From assembly GCA_963833495.1 (NCBI GenBank), contig CAWHYJ010000008.1, positions 1-64,000 on the forward strand: a DNA stretch of 64,000 nucleotides, in the 5' to 3' direction. Both the position numbers and the translations under genes were made by a program. This DNA comes from Fodinibacter sp963833495. GTDB lineage: Bacteria > Actinomycetota > Actinomycetes > Actinomycetales > Dermatophilaceae. The notes under the pieces are model-generated. The model ran no database searches. It had not been told where the DNA came from and worked only from the letters and a program-made list of their open reading frames with translations. Positions within the stretch are counted from its first letter, which is position 1. Each line of letters opens with the position of its first letter. This document shows positions 32,451 through 41,726 of the stretch, one piece after another.

Positions 32451-34915
32451 GCACGCCTCGCTCTCCTGAGGAGGCTCGAGCTTCGGCGGCCAGGTCTCCA
32501 GAGGTGGCTCGAGCATCATCGGCTCGAACCTTGGGTCACCACGGGCCCGAGGTCCCACGAAGGGTGCGGGCAGCGACCGACCTGCGGCTGCTCGGGCCGG
32601 CCGTGCTCGCCTGGGCGGTGGCCGCTGCCGGCCTGGGCCTGACGCCACGGGCTCACCTGGTGATCGCCGCTGCGCCCGCACTCGTCGTCGGTGCGGTCAC
32701 GTGCCTCGGAGTCTCTCGCCGTCCGCTGCGCCGGGGTGGACTGTTGGGGCCAGTGCTGTTGACCGTTGCGCTCGTCGCCGTGCTGCAGCTGGCCGCGGCG
32801 GGGCACGCCATCCTGCGGGCCCGCGGCGACGTCGAGGCGCTCGCCCGCGACCGCGCGGCGGTCACCGCCGTGGCCGTGCTCACCGGTGACGCGATCGTGC
32901 TGCCCGCCCGCGGCGACCGGCCGGTGGTGCTGCGCGAGGCGACCGTCCACGTGCTCGACGCCCGGGGGCTACGGCACCGCACCTCCGCTCCGGTGCTGCT
33001 CACCGGCGACCCCGCAATCGCCGACGCGGCGTGGCGCTCCACGGTGCGGGTGCACGGCCGGCTGGGGCCGACCGAGCAGGCCGACGACCGCGTGGCGACG
33101 CTGTCGGTGCGCGGGCGGCCCGTGGTCCTGGCGCCACCGGGAACCATCGCGGCGGCGGCCGAGCGGCTTCGCATCGGCCTGCGCGAGGCGGTCGACCACG
33201 CACCGTCCGACGCACGCGGGTTGCTCCCGGGGCTGGTCATCGGCGACACCAGCCGCACCCCGCCCGACCTCACGATGGCCATGCGGGCCACCGGCATGAC
33301 CCACCTCACGGCGGTCAGCGGCAGCAACGTCGCCGTGGTCACGGGCCTCGCCCTCGGGCTCTGCGTGCTCGTCGGCGTGCCGAGGAGGCTGCGCCCCGTG
33401 CTTGCCCTCGCCGCACTGGCCGGGTTCGTCGTGCTCGCGCGCCCCGAGCCGAGTGTCGTTCGGGCCGCGGCCATGGGTGCGATCGGGCTCCTCGGGCTGA
33501 GCCGGTCCCGTCGCTCGGCCGGCCCACCCGTCCTGGGCGCGGCCATCGTGCTGGTGCTCCTCGTCGACCCGTGGCTCGCTCGCTCCTTCGGCTTCGTGCT
33601 CTCCTCTCTCGCGACCCTCGGCCTGCTCCTGTTCACCCGACCGTGGGGCGACGCGATCGGTGCCCGGCTCCCGGCCCGGCTGCGCGCTCTTGGTCCCGCG
33701 CTGGCCATCCCCGTGGCCGCCCAAGCGATGACCGCGCCCGTCATCGTGCTGCTGCAGGGCTCGGTCAGCCTGATCGGCGTCGCGGCCAACCTGCTGGCAG
33801 CACCCCTCGTGCCGGTGGCCACCGTCGCCGGGGTGGCAGCAGCGCTCACCTCGCTGGTCTGGGCCCGGGGGGCCGAGCTGGTCGCCTGGGTGGGGGTGGT
33901 CCCCACGCAGGTCATCGCGCAGGTCGCCCGACGGTTCGCCGTGGTGCCGGGCGGCACGCTGCCCTGGCCCGACGGCGCCCCCGGGGCCCTGCTGCTCGCC
34001 GCACTCACGCTGGCGGTGCTGCTCACCGGCCGTGCCCTGGCTTCCGGGGTTGCAGCCCACCCGGTCGTGGCGCTCGGCGCAGCCCTGGTGCTCGCCGCTG
34101 GCCTGGTGCCCACCCGCACGGTCACCTGGCCACCCGACGGTTGGCGGGTCGTGGTCTGCGATGTCGGCCAGGGCGATGCGGTCGTGCTGCGCAGCGGCCC
34201 GCACCGGGCCGTCCTCGTCGACGCCGGCCCCGACCCGCCCCTGGTCGACGGCTGCCTGAGCCGGCTCGGCGTCACCACGCTCGATGCCGTCGTGCTCACC
34301 CATTTCCACGCCGACCACGTCGACGGGCTGGCGGGTGCCGTCGACGGCCGCGCGGTCGGCCAGCTGCTCGTCGGCCCGGTCCGCGAGCCGGCCCAGTCGG
34401 CCGACCAGGTCGAGAGCGTGGCGCGCGCCCACGGCATCCCGACAGCCGTGCTGCACGCCGGTGACCGGCTCACGGTGGGTGAGGTGACGGCAGCGGTGTG
34501 GAGCCCGTGGCGGAGGATCGCCGACGGCTCCGTGCCCAACAACGCCAGCCTGGTGCTGGCCGTGCACACCGGCTCGGTCGACGCACTGCTCCTCGGTGAC
34601 GTCGAGCGCGAGGCGGCCCACGACCTGCTGTTGCGCATCCGCCGCGAGCCCTCGATGAGCTCTGCCGCAACGGGATTCGAGGTGGTGAAGACACCGCACC
34701 ACGGCAGCGCCAACCTGGACGACGATTTGATGGCCGCCGTCGCAGCGCCCCTCGGCATCATCAGTGTCGGAAAGGACAACGACTACGGCCACCCTGCGCC
34801 GCACCACCTCGACGTGCTGAGACGCGACGGGTATGCCGTCTACCGCACCGACCAGCGCGGCGACGTCGCGGTGGTCGAGCGTGGCGGGGTAGTGGCGGTC
34901 GAGACCGGCCGGTGA
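32447..34915 (+). CDS. comEC: ComEC/Rec2 competence channel
   Basis: An 822-aa polytopic protein that moves single-stranded DNA across the membrane. It has an N-terminal span pair and a soluble domain. The competence core contains MTHLTAVSGSNVAVVTG and many spans. The C-terminal metallo-beta-lactamase-like domain carries LTHFHADHVDGL, LLGDVE and KTPHHGSANLD. GTG 32447 overlaps the comEA stop. No ComEB, ComF or pilus genes are seen, so the uptake function is inferred. Confidence 0.93.
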   Translation: MSTPRSPEEARASAARSPEVARASSARTLGHHGPEVPRRVRAATDLRLLGPAVLAWAVAAAGLGLTPRAHLVIAAAPALVVGAVTCLGVSRRPLRRGGLLGPVLLTVALVAVLQLAAAGHAILRARGDVEALARDRAAVTAVAVLTGDAIVLPARGDRPVVLREATVHVLDARGLRHRTSAPVLLTGDPAIADAAWRSTVRVHGRLGPTEQADDRVATLSVRGRPVVLAPPGTIAAAAERLRIGLREAVDHAPSDARGLLPGLVIGDTSRTPPDLTMAMRATGMTHLTAVSGSNVAVVTGLALGLCVLVGVPRRLRPVLALAALAGFVVLARPEPSVVRAAAMGAIGLLGLSRSRRSAGPPVLGAAIVLVLLVDPWLARSFGFVLSSLATLGLLLFTRPWGDAIGARLPARLRALGPALAIPVAAQAMTAPVIVLLQGSVSLIGVAANLLAAPLVPVATVAGVAAALTSLVWARGAELVAWVGVVPTQVIAQVARRFAVVPGGTLPWPDGAPGALLLAALTLAVLLTGRALASGVAAHPVVALGAALVLAAGLVPTRTVTWPPDGWRVVVCDVGQGDAVVLRSGPHRAVLVDAGPDPPLVDGCLSRLGVTTLDAVVLTHFHADHVDGLAGAVDGRAVGQLLVGPVREPAQSADQVESVARAHGIPTAVLHAGDRLTVGEVTAAVWSPWRRIADGSVPNNASLVLAVHTGSVDALLLGDVEREAAHDLLLRIRREPSMSSAATGFEVVKTPHHGSANLDDDLMAAVAAPLGIISVGKDNDYGHPAPHHLDVLRRDGYAVYRTDQRGDVAVVERGGVVAVETGR

Positions 34916-35185
34916 ACGCGGGCGGTTCTGGCCGCTGGCCGGGCGTCGTGCCAAACGCCGGAGCCGGCAACGGCCCTCGTCGTCCGCGTGGTGACCCGGA
35001 GGCGCGGCAGTGACCGTTCAGGCGCCCCCAAGGCGACGTTCGGCCCTTTCTCGGTGTCGATTTGAGCTATTTGGCACCCACCGACCCCGTCAGGGGGGAG
35101 ACTCGCTCTACCGGCGCAGCGGTGCGGCACTGCGCTGGTCGTCGTGGCGACACTGGGTAGCCCCAGATCAAGAACGGATGCACCA
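34916..35185. other. 270-bp gap without a gene
   Basis: I see no supportable coding region or RNA here. The base composition is less GC-skewed toward codon structure than its neighbours, and the segment must hold the comEC end and the promoter of the following gene. In many actinobacteria holA follows comEC; it is absent here. Confidence 0.5.
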
Positions 35186-35611
35186 ATGGGACGCGAGACC
35201 CACGGGATCATGGCCGATCCCATCGTGGCCGCACTCGGCCGCGTCCCGCTCTTCGCCGGGCTGTCCGCGGCCGACCTCGCGACCCTCGCCACGGTGACCA
35301 GCAGACGGTCGCTCGACGTCGGCACGGTGCTCACCACGGAGGGCGAGGTGGGGACGGAGTTCTACGTCATCGAGCGCGGCGTCGTCACGATCACCGCCCA
35401 CGATCAGCTGTTGGGGACGCTCGGCCCCGGAGACTTCCTCGGCGAGATCGCGATCCTCTTCAACAGCACCCGTACTGCCACGGCGGTCGCGACGGAGCCC
35501 GGCTCGCTGCTGGTCCTGCCCAAGCCCGACTTCCTGGAGCTCCTCGCGGCCAACACCTCGATCGAGAAGAAGATCCTCGACACCGCCGCCGAGCGCCTCC
35601 GCCACGGCTGA
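35186..35611 (+). CDS. cyclic-nucleotide-binding domain protein
   Basis: A 141-aa stand-alone CNBD/cupin-type protein. It has LFAGLSAADLATLA (entry helix), the beta-roll, and a phosphate-binding cassette FLGEIAILFNSTRTATAVA. No HTH follows, so it is not a CRP-type regulator by itself. An in-frame ATG at 35210 is an alternative start (133 aa). It is convergent with the LysR gene, 4 bp apart. The ligand and partner are unknown. Confidence 0.85.
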   Translation: MGRETHGIMADPIVAALGRVPLFAGLSAADLATLATVTSRRSLDVGTVLTTEGEVGTEFYVIERGVVTITAHDQLLGTLGPGDFLGEIAILFNSTRTATAVATEPGSLLVLPKPDFLELLAANTSIEKKILDTAAERLRHG

Positions 35612-35615
35612 GGCG

Positions 35616-36569
35616 TCAGATCGAGAAGGCCGGCTCCGGGCCGCGCACCGTCGGCGCGGTCGACTGCGCCTTCGCGCTCTCCGCCAGCGCGTCGAGGGTG
35701 GCCTTGACGGCCGGCACTCGCTGCAGGTCCGGGGTGGTCACGGCCATGATCGAGCGCCGGGATGCCGGCGTGATCGGCAGCGCCACGACGTCGCCGTGGT
35801 GCACCGTGCGCAGGATGAGGTCGGGGATGAGCGCGACGCCCAGCCCCTCGGCGACCAGGCCCATGACGGCGACGTAGTCCTCGGTCTCGTAGGCGACGTC
35901 CGGGCGGAAGCCGGCGTCGTGCGTCAGCTGCAACAGGTGACCACGACAGCGCGGACAGCCCGCGATCCACGGCTCGGCGGCCAGGTCGGCGAGGTCGACG
36001 TTCTCCTGCCCTGACACCGCGTGCCCGTCGGGCACGGCGAGCCGCACCTCGTCGTCGAGCAGCGGGGTGATCACGAACTGGTCGAGGTCCTCCTCGCCAC
36101 GCCCCAGGTCGGTGCCCTCGTACGCGAACGCCACCGCCAGGTCGCACTCGCCGGCCTTGAGCGCGGCCAGGCTCTCGGGCGGCTCGGCCTCGGTGAAGCT
36201 GATGTGGACGTCGGGGAAGCGCTGCTTCACCAGCGACAGCGCCCGCGGCACCAGGGTGGCCGACGCCGACGGGAAAGCCATCAGCCGCACCCGCCCACTG
36301 CGCAAACCAGCGATCGCCGCCACCTCCTCTTCCGCGGCATCCAGCGCGGCGAGCACGGGAGTCGCGTGCCGAGCCAGCACCTGGCCGGCCTCGGTGAGCC
36401 GCACGTTGCGCCCGACCCGCTCGACCAGCACCGTGCCGGTGCGCTGCTCGAGGCGGCGCACCATCTGCGAGATGGCCGGCTGCGTGTACCCCAGCGAGAC
36501 GGCGGCCGCGGTGAAGCTGCCCTCGTCGGAGATGGCCTTCATGACCCGAAGTCCAGCGGCGTCGATCAT
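35616..36569 (-). CDS. LysR-type transcriptional regulator
   Basis: A 317-aa regulator with an N-terminal HTH (GSFTAAAVSLGYTQPAISQMVRRLEQ) and a periplasmic-binding-like effector domain. Its DNA-binding domain recalls actinobacterial LTTRs that read L.LRVMKAISDEGSF. A near-perfect LTTR-style palindrome lies directly in front of the start (36581-36595), suggesting autoregulation. The target is not evident; no divergent gene is adjacent, only repeats. Confidence 0.93.
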   Translation of the reverse strand: MIDAAGLRVMKAISDEGSFTAAAVSLGYTQPAISQMVRRLEQRTGTVLVERVGRNVRLTEAGQVLARHATPVLAALDAAEEEVAAIAGLRSGRVRLMAFPSASATLVPRALSLVKQRFPDVHISFTEAEPPESLAALKAGECDLAVAFAYEGTDLGRGEEDLDQFVITPLLDDEVRLAVPDGHAVSGQENVDLADLAAEPWIAGCPRCRGHLLQLTHDAGFRPDVAYETEDYVAVMGLVAEGLGVALIPDLILRTVHHGDVVALPITPASRRSIMAVTTPDLQRVPAVKATLDALAESAKAQSTAPTVRGPEPAFSI

Positions 36570-36580
36570 GGGCTCATTCT

Positions 36581-36595
36581 ATAACGTGACGTTAT
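36581..36595. promoter_or_regulatory. LysR-type operator ATAACGTGACGTTAT
   Basis: A perfect 7+1+7 palindrome, AT-rich in a GC-rich background, ending 11 bp from the LysR start codon. It contains the T-N11-A pattern of LTTR boxes. It overlaps the expected ribosome-binding or promoter region and so fits negative autoregulation. Confidence 0.75.
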
Positions 36596-36635
36596 CCGTC
36601 CGCCAGTTCCCCACACGCACCGTCATGCTCCACGC

Positions 36636-36862
36636 AGTGGGTGATCCGCAATCAGTCGGATGCCGGCCGCCCGGGTTCCGGACTTCTTGCGGATTTCCCA
36701 CTCCCAGCGCATCTGCCCGAACCACGCGGGAGGTGGGTAATCCGCAATCAGTCGGATGCCGCGCACGAAGTCCGGACTTCGTGCGGTTCTCCCACCTGCC
36801 AGCGCGCCTCCCCAACCACGCGGGAGGTGGGTGATCCGCAATCAGTCGGATGCCGTGCGCCT
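36636..36862. repeat. three imperfect tandem repeats of about 95 bp
   Basis: TCCGCAATCAGTCGGATGCC occurs at 36645, 36741 and 36835 (spacing 96 and 94 bp), within longer similar units that include AACCACGCGGGAGGTGGGT. The second unit has a 22-bp palindrome at about 36763-36784 built on GCACGAAGTCC and its complement. These repeats fill most of the 36596-36930 gap. No gene is supportable there. Confidence 0.9.
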
Positions 36863-36930
36863 GCCGCCGCTCGATCCGGCACGTTCGACGCGGCGCGCCG
36901 TGACCGGTCACGCCGGGGATAATCGTCGCC

Positions 36931-37791
36931 ATGCCGGATGCCGCCTCGCTCGCCGCCCTCCTGGGCGCCCACCCGGGCACCCTCGTGCTCACCGGTGCCG
37001 GCATCTCGACCGACTCCGGCATCCCCGACTACCGCGGCCCCGACGGCACCCGCCGGGTCACCCCGATGCAGCACGGCGAGTTCGTCGGCTCGAGCGAGGC
37101 CCGGCAGCGCTACTGGGCGCGCTCGTTCATCGGCTGGCAGCGGTTCAGCTCGGCCGAGCCGAACGCCGCCCACCTGGCCGTCGCCGACCTGCAGCGCCGC
37201 GGGGTGCTCGGCCCGGTGATCACCCAGAACGTCGACGGCCTGCACCAGGCCGCCGGCAGCCGCGACGTCACCGAGCTGCACGGAAGCCTCGCCGAGGTCA
37301 TCTGCCTCACCTGCGGTGACCGGTCCGACCGCGACCTGCTCCAGGCGCGGATGTACGAGGCCAACCCCGGCTTCGACCGGCTGGCCAGCGGTGAGGCGGC
37401 TGACGGCTCGCGGGTGAGCAGCCAGATCCGCCCCGACGGTGACATCGTGCTCGCCGACGACCTCGTCGCCGGCTTCCACCTGCCGCGCTGCACGGTGTGC
37501 GGCAGTGACGCCCTCAAGCCCGACGTCGTCTTCTTCGGCGGCTCGGTGCCGCGCGAGCGGGTCGACACCTGTTACGCCCTGACCGATGCCGCCCCCGCCC
37601 TCCTCGTGCTCGGCTCGTCGCTCGCCGTGATGAGCGGGCTGCGGTTCGTGCGGCACGCAGCCAAGCGCGGCATCCCGGTGATGGCGGTGACCCGCGGCCC
37701 CACCCGCGGCGACGACCTGATGACGCTTCGCGTCGACGCCTCGCTCGCCCCGACCCTCGGCGAGGTGCTCCGCGCCGGCATCGCCGCCTGA
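36931..37791 (+). CDS. Sir2-family NAD-dependent protein deacylase (class II)
   Basis: A 286-aa sirtuin. The NAD-binding site is LTGAGISTDSGIPDYRG, then TQNVDGLHQ and the catalytic His in ELHGSL. A zinc site is formed by CLTC and CTVC pairs, followed by LKPDVVFFGG and LVLGSSLAV. The length and DYRGPDG pattern fit the SIRT4-like class II. GATAAT lies 7 nt before the ATG, so it is probably leaderless. Its stop overlaps the acetyltransferase start (TGATG), a deacylase/acetylase pair. Confidence 0.93.
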   Translation: MPDAASLAALLGAHPGTLVLTGAGISTDSGIPDYRGPDGTRRVTPMQHGEFVGSSEARQRYWARSFIGWQRFSSAEPNAAHLAVADLQRRGVLGPVITQNVDGLHQAAGSRDVTELHGSLAEVICLTCGDRSDRDLLQARMYEANPGFDRLASGEAADGSRVSSQIRPDGDIVLADDLVAGFHLPRCTVCGSDALKPDVVFFGGSVPRERVDTCYALTDAAPALLVLGSSLAVMSGLRFVRHAAKRGIPVMAVTRGPTRGDDLMTLRVDASLAPTLGEVLRAGIAA

Positions 37792-38339
37792 TGGCCGACC
37801 CCGCTCCCGAGGCGACGGGCGACGCGAGCCGGCACCCGGCATCCGACCACCCGACCCTGCGCACCGCGACCGCCGCCGACCTGACCGCGCTCGCAGACAT
37901 CTACAACGAGGCCGTCGCGCACAGCGTCGCCACCTTCGACGTCGAGCCGCAGCCGCCCGAGCTGTTCGCCGATCGCGTCGCGAGCACCCGCCCGGGCGAC
38001 CACGTGCTCGTCGCGGAGGAGGGAGGCCGCGTCGTCGGCATGGCGTATGCCGCCACCTACCGTCCGCGGCCGGCGTACGACGGCACCCGCGAGACCTCGG
38101 TCTACCTCGCCCCAGACGTTCGCGGGCGCGGCCTGGGCCGCGCGCTCTACGACGAGCTGCTCGCGCGGGTCGACGCCGACGGCATCCACGTCTGCCTCGC
38201 CGTCATCGCCCAGCCGAACGCCGCGAGCGAGGCCCTGCACGAAGCCGTCGGCTTCGAGCGGGTGGGCACGTTGCGCGAGGTGGGCCGCAAGTTCGACCGG
38301 TGGGTCGACACCACCTGGTGGCAGCGGGTGCGCGGTTAA
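37791..38339 (+). CDS. GNAT acetyltransferase, phosphinothricin-acetyltransferase-like
   Basis: A 182-aa GNAT enzyme. It shows LADIYNEAVAHSVATFDVEP, TSVYLAPDVRGRGLGRALYDELL (acetyl-CoA loop), and NAASEALHEAVGFERVGTLREVGRKFDRWVDTTWWQ in shorter parts, for example HEAVGFERVGTL. The PAT/YncA subgroup acetylates methionine sulfoximine or related amino acids in characterised members. Translation is coupled to the sirtuin gene. Confidence 0.88.
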   Translation: MADPAPEATGDASRHPASDHPTLRTATAADLTALADIYNEAVAHSVATFDVEPQPPELFADRVASTRPGDHVLVAEEGGRVVGMAYAATYRPRPAYDGTRETSVYLAPDVRGRGLGRALYDELLARVDADGIHVCLAVIAQPNAASEALHEAVGFERVGTLREVGRKFDRWVDTTWWQRVRG

Positions 38340-38406
38340 CCGGATGCCGGGCCGCCGGTCCGCGACCCCCGGCGCGCGCCGCTGGCGGCGGCGATACGCT
38401 GCCCCC

Positions 38407-38832
38407 ATGGGAGCCATCGGGTCCGGACCGTTCGAGAACGACGACGCGCTCGACTTCCTGGGTGAGCTCGCCCACCTGCCCGCGCAGGACCGGGGAGGTC
38501 GGGTGCTCGAGGCGCTCGACACCGTGCTGCTCAGCGCGGGCTTCGTCGGGGCGCCGCAGATGTGCGAGGCCGTCGCGGGTGCCGCGGCGGTCGGCGCCTC
38601 GGTGAACCCGGACGCCGCCGTCGGCGAGCCCTACCTGCCCGGCTGGCTCGCCGCAGAGCCGCTGCCCACCGGTGACGAGGAGCTCGTCGAGAAGGCGCGC
38701 CAGGTGCTGCGCCGGGCGGTGCGCTCGCAGGACAACGAGTGGTGGACGCTCTGGGACGAAGCAGGCCTGGCCGACGACGTCACCGCATCGTGCCGACGCG
38801 CCCTGGCGTGGCTCGGCGACCGCGACGACTGA
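38407..38832 (+). CDS. DUF4259 domain protein
   Basis: A 141-aa protein starting MGAIGSGPFENDDALDFLGEL, the hallmark of DUF4259. A central Ala/Val segment follows, then a C-terminal LRRAVRSQDNEWWTLWDEAG. The function of the family is not known. TACGCT lies 6 nt before the ATG (leaderless pattern). It is convergent with lexA across a short gap. Confidence 0.85.
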   Translation: MGAIGSGPFENDDALDFLGELAHLPAQDRGGRVLEALDTVLLSAGFVGAPQMCEAVAGAAAVGASVNPDAAVGEPYLPGWLAAEPLPTGDEELVEKARQVLRRAVRSQDNEWWTLWDEAGLADDVTASCRRALAWLGDRDD

Positions 38833-38918
38833 CCGGGGCTCACCAGGGCAGCGGCTGACCGTCGCGGAAGAAGCCACTGGGCCTGCAGTGGTACCGGCTC
38901 CTCGTCGGGTGCAGCGGG

Positions 38919-39641
38919 TCAGACCCGGCGCAGGACAGCCGTGACCTTGCCCAGGATGGTGGCGTGGTCGCCGTCGATCGGTGAGAAGGCCGGGTTGTGC
39001 GGCATCAGCCACACCTTGCCGTCGCGCCGCTTGAAGGTCTTGACCGTCGCCTCGTTGTCGAGCATCGCCGCGACGATGTCGCCGTTGTCGGCGTTGGGCT
39101 GCTGGCGCACGACCACCCAGTCGCCGTCGCAGATCGCGGCGTCGACCATCGAGTCGCCCACCACCTTGAGCAGGAAGAGCGCGCCCTCACCGACGATCTG
39201 GCGGGGGAGCGGGAAGACGTCGTCGACGACCTCCTCGGCGGTGATCGGCACGCCGGCGGCGATGCGGCCGAGCACCGGCACGTAGGCGGCCTCGGGGCGC
39301 TGGTCGTTGATGCCGGTGACGTCGACGTCGTCGTGCTCGGCGGCGCCCCGGTAGCCGGGCTCGTCGCTGGCGGTGTCGGGGGAGATGACCTCGATGGCGC
39401 GCGGCCGGTTGGGGTCGCGGCGCAGGTAGCCCTTGCGCTCCAGCGCGGAGAGCTGGTGGGCGACCGAGCTCGGGGAGGTGAGGCCCACGGCGTCGCCGAT
39501 CTCGCGCATGCTCGGCGGGTAGCCGCGTCGGTCGATGGAGTTGCGGATCACCTCGAGCACCTTGCGCTGGCGGTGCGTGAGCGCCCCGCCGTCGCCACGA
39601 TCGGGCATCTCGTGGATGTCGGCGTTCCTCGGACGTGCCAT
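38919..39641 (-). CDS. lexA: SOS repressor LexA
   Basis: A 240-aa repressor. The N-terminal winged helix has RQRKVLEVIRNSIDRRGYPP and SPSSVAHQLSALERKGYL. The Ala129-Gly130 cleavage site is in GRIAAGVPI, the catalytic Ser164 is in VVGDSMVDAAI, and Lys201 is in EATVKTFKR. A perfect SOS box lies in the divergent promoter region. A second ATG (MPDRG, codon 12) is an alternative start. Confidence 0.97.
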   Translation of the reverse strand: MARPRNADIHEMPDRGDGGALTHRQRKVLEVIRNSIDRRGYPPSMREIGDAVGLTSPSSVAHQLSALERKGYLRRDPNRPRAIEVISPDTASDEPGYRGAAEHDDVDVTGINDQRPEAAYVPVLGRIAAGVPITAEEVVDDVFPLPRQIVGEGALFLLKVVGDSMVDAAICDGDWVVVRQQPNADNGDIVAAMLDNEATVKTFKRRDGKVWLMPHNPAFSPIDGDHATILGKVTAVLRRV

Positions 39642-39863
39642 GTCGACCCCTTCGGTGTCATCCCTGATGTCGGGAGTGCGGTCCTGCGCCAGAGCCGGGC
39701 GGGCTCCGGGTGTTTCCGCAGGTCAGCCCGACTGTCAGTGGTGCTCGGCAGGCTTACCGGCATGAACACATCGTACGAGCCTCGTACACACAATTCAAAC
39801 ATTTCTTCGAGGCGTGTCTTGAACGGCTCGAACATCCGTGCTACAACTCGTACAGACGTTCTA

Positions 39864-39879
39864 TCGAACACCGGTTCGA
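39864..39879. promoter_or_regulatory. LexA binding site (SOS box)
   Basis: TCGAACACCGGTTCGA matches the actinobacterial SOS palindrome TCGAAC-N4-GTTCGA with perfect half-sites. It lies 33 nt before the LysM gene and in the lexA upstream region, so it should repress both. Weaker half-sites occur nearby, for example TCGAACATCC at about 39828. Confidence 0.88.
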
Positions 39880-39911
39880 CGGTGGCCCTGGCCGCCGGGA
39901 TGGAGGGAAGC

Positions 39912-40298
39912 ATGAGCGCACTCGAGTGGAGCCCCACCGACCTCGCATATGCCGGGTCGCCGGCGCCGCGTCGACCGCACCTCGTCGTGCTTCCCGGCGG
40001 TGCCGGTCGCCCGAGGCCGGGCGCCGGGGTTCGCATCACCCGCCGTGGCCGGCTGGCGCTTCTCGCGCTCGCCCTGGCCATCGTCGCGGTCGTCGGCCTG
40101 ATGGGCATGGGTGGCGCCGGTGCGGCCGAGCCGCTGCCCACCGTCACGGTCGCCCCGGGCCAGACCCTGTCCGAGATCGCGCTCGCCGAGCTGCCCCAGC
40201 TGAACCTGAGCCAGGCCATCGTCGCGATCCAGATCGCCAACCAGCTGAGCACTGCCCAGATCAGCGCGGGGCAGCAGCTCGTCATCCCGCGGTCCTGA
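39912..40298 (+). CDS. LysM-domain membrane protein, SOS-controlled (ChiZ/DivS-position)
   Basis: A 128-aa protein with a cytoplasmic Pro/Arg-rich N-terminus, one span (about residues 47-67, LALLALALAIVAVVGLMGM) and a C-terminal LysM domain (VTVAPGQTLSEIALAEL ... ISAGQQLVIP). It is divergent from lexA behind the SOS box and has a strong SD (GGAGGGAAG). In mycobacteria (Rv2719c/ChiZ) and corynebacteria (DivS) the gene here delays division after DNA damage; that role is inferred from position. Confidence 0.88.
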   Translation: MSALEWSPTDLAYAGSPAPRRPHLVVLPGGAGRPRPGAGVRITRRGRLALLALALAIVAVVGLMGMGGAGAAEPLPTVTVAPGQTLSEIALAELPQLNLSQAIVAIQIANQLSTAQISAGQQLVIPRS

Positions 40299-40375
40299 CC
40301 GCACCCGACCGCCGCCGACCCGCTGGGGTCGCGCCGGTCCCACCGTCCTGAGTCCCTCGACCCGACTCAGAACGC

Positions 40376-40416
40376 CGAAGGGCGTCGCCCCCGTGCAGGG
40401 GTTGCGGCGCCCTTCG
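40376..40416 (+). terminator. hairpin after the LysM gene
   Basis: CGAAGGGCG (40376-40384) pairs with CGCCCTTCG (40408-40416), with an inner CCCC/GGGG pairing. It is the only structure in 40299-40512 and probably serves the converging transcripts of the LysM and YcaQ-like genes. Confidence 0.7.
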
Positions 40417-40512
40417 TGCTGTTCCCGAGGCGGTTGCAGAGCGGCAAAGGGCGGACCTGGCCGCGGGTTCGAGGTGAAGTTCTGCCGCGTGGCGTCAGCG
40501 GAACACCTCGAC

Positions 40513-41610
40513 TCAGGCGAACACGAGGTCGAGGGGGCGCTCGACGAAGTCGGCGAAGGCCTGGGCGGCTGCGGCGATGGCGTCGCGGTCGTCCTGGCCC
40601 AACGGCGCGTCGGCGCTCACGGTCAACCGCACCGAGGTGGGGGACACCACCCGCTTCCAGATGCCGACATCCTCGCCGTGCACCACGACGATGCCGCCCC
40701 CGGACTCCGAGAGCAGCCGTTGCCGACCGGCGTCCGGGGTGCGCCGGGGGAACCCCGTGTGCTGGTAGGTCAAGCAGACCTCGTCGAAGGTCGGCAGCAG
40801 GTAGGCGGCGTGCTCGCGAGAGGTGCGTGCGGGCACGGTCGGGTCGAACCACAGGGTGTGCTCGTCAAGGTCGACCCGCTCGAGCCGGCCTTCGAGGTCT
40901 GCCAGGGCGCTGCGGATCTGGGTCAGCGTCAGCGTCGACCAGCGCGCCAGGTCGCGCTCGGATGCCGGGCCGTGCCCGGCGAGGAACCGCCGGGTCAGCT
41001 CTCGGCGGGCATCCTCGTCGACGAGCGCGTCGTTGGGCCCGGCCGGCACCACTTCGTCGGCCAGCACGTAGGTGTGCTCGACCCCACGCGGTGGACCCGA
41101 GCAGATGATGGCCCGCAGCTCCGCGATGATGAGCAGGTGCGCCAGGTGCTGCACCTCGGTGGGCAGCCCGGCGGCGGCGAAGGCCACCCGTACCTCGCGG
41201 CGCGTGCACGGTGTCGGCCCGGCCAGCAGGGTCTCGAGCACTCCCAGACCTCGGGCCACGACCTCGTCGGTGAGACCCAGCCGGCGGTTGACGCCGGCGC
41301 TGCCGCTCTCGACCCGCGGCCCGGTGATGCGTTGCACCCAGCGCAGGTCCTCGGGCGCGAGCAGGTGCCACGTCGGTCGCAGCACGTGGGTGCGCAACCA
41401 GCCGCCGGCCGACTGCTCTCCCAGCACGCCGGCATACGTCGTGCCCGGCGTCATCCGCATGCCGAGTGACCACGCGGCCAGTGGCGCGTCCTGCGACTGG
41501 ACGCAGCCGAGCAGCCGCACCACGTCGGCACCATGCTGCAGCCCGGGGGACGACAGCCGCTGGGTGGCGAGACGGCGGCGGTGCACACGGTGGAGGGGAG
41601 GGGCAGCCAC
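40513..41610 (-). CDS. winged-helix DNA-binding protein of the YcaQ/AlkX-type family
   Basis: A 365-aa protein of the HTH_42 family (DUF1006). It has VVRLLGCVQSQDAPLAAWSLGMR at the N-terminus, THVLRPTWHLLAPEDLRW (the QxQ/HLL region) and FLAGHGPASERDLARWSTLTLTQI. Family members include DNA glycosylases that unhook interstrand crosslinks (AlkX/YcaQ, AlkZ). Catalytic function here is inferred. Confidence 0.85.
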   Translation of the reverse strand: MAAPPLHRVHRRRLATQRLSSPGLQHGADVVRLLGCVQSQDAPLAAWSLGMRMTPGTTYAGVLGEQSAGGWLRTHVLRPTWHLLAPEDLRWVQRITGPRVESGSAGVNRRLGLTDEVVARGLGVLETLLAGPTPCTRREVRVAFAAAGLPTEVQHLAHLLIIAELRAIICSGPPRGVEHTYVLADEVVPAGPNDALVDEDARRELTRRFLAGHGPASERDLARWSTLTLTQIRSALADLEGRLERVDLDEHTLWFDPTVPARTSREHAAYLLPTFDEVCLTYQHTGFPRRTPDAGRQRLLSESGGGIVVVHGEDVGIWKRVVSPTSVRLTVSADAPLGQDDRDAIAAAAQAFADFVERPLDLVFA

Positions 41611-41726
41611 CGGCCCATCCTCGCACCGCCCACCGACCCGGCATCACGACCGCTGCGCCGCTGGCGTCTCCGCCGCGCGCCCCGGCGTCGCACCACTGGC
41701 CGCCACCCCGGAGCACAGCGAATGGC

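Noticed and set aside
40580..41110. Plus-strand ORFs inside the YcaQ-like gene
   Set aside because: Shadow frames. Conserved family segments are all on the minus strand.
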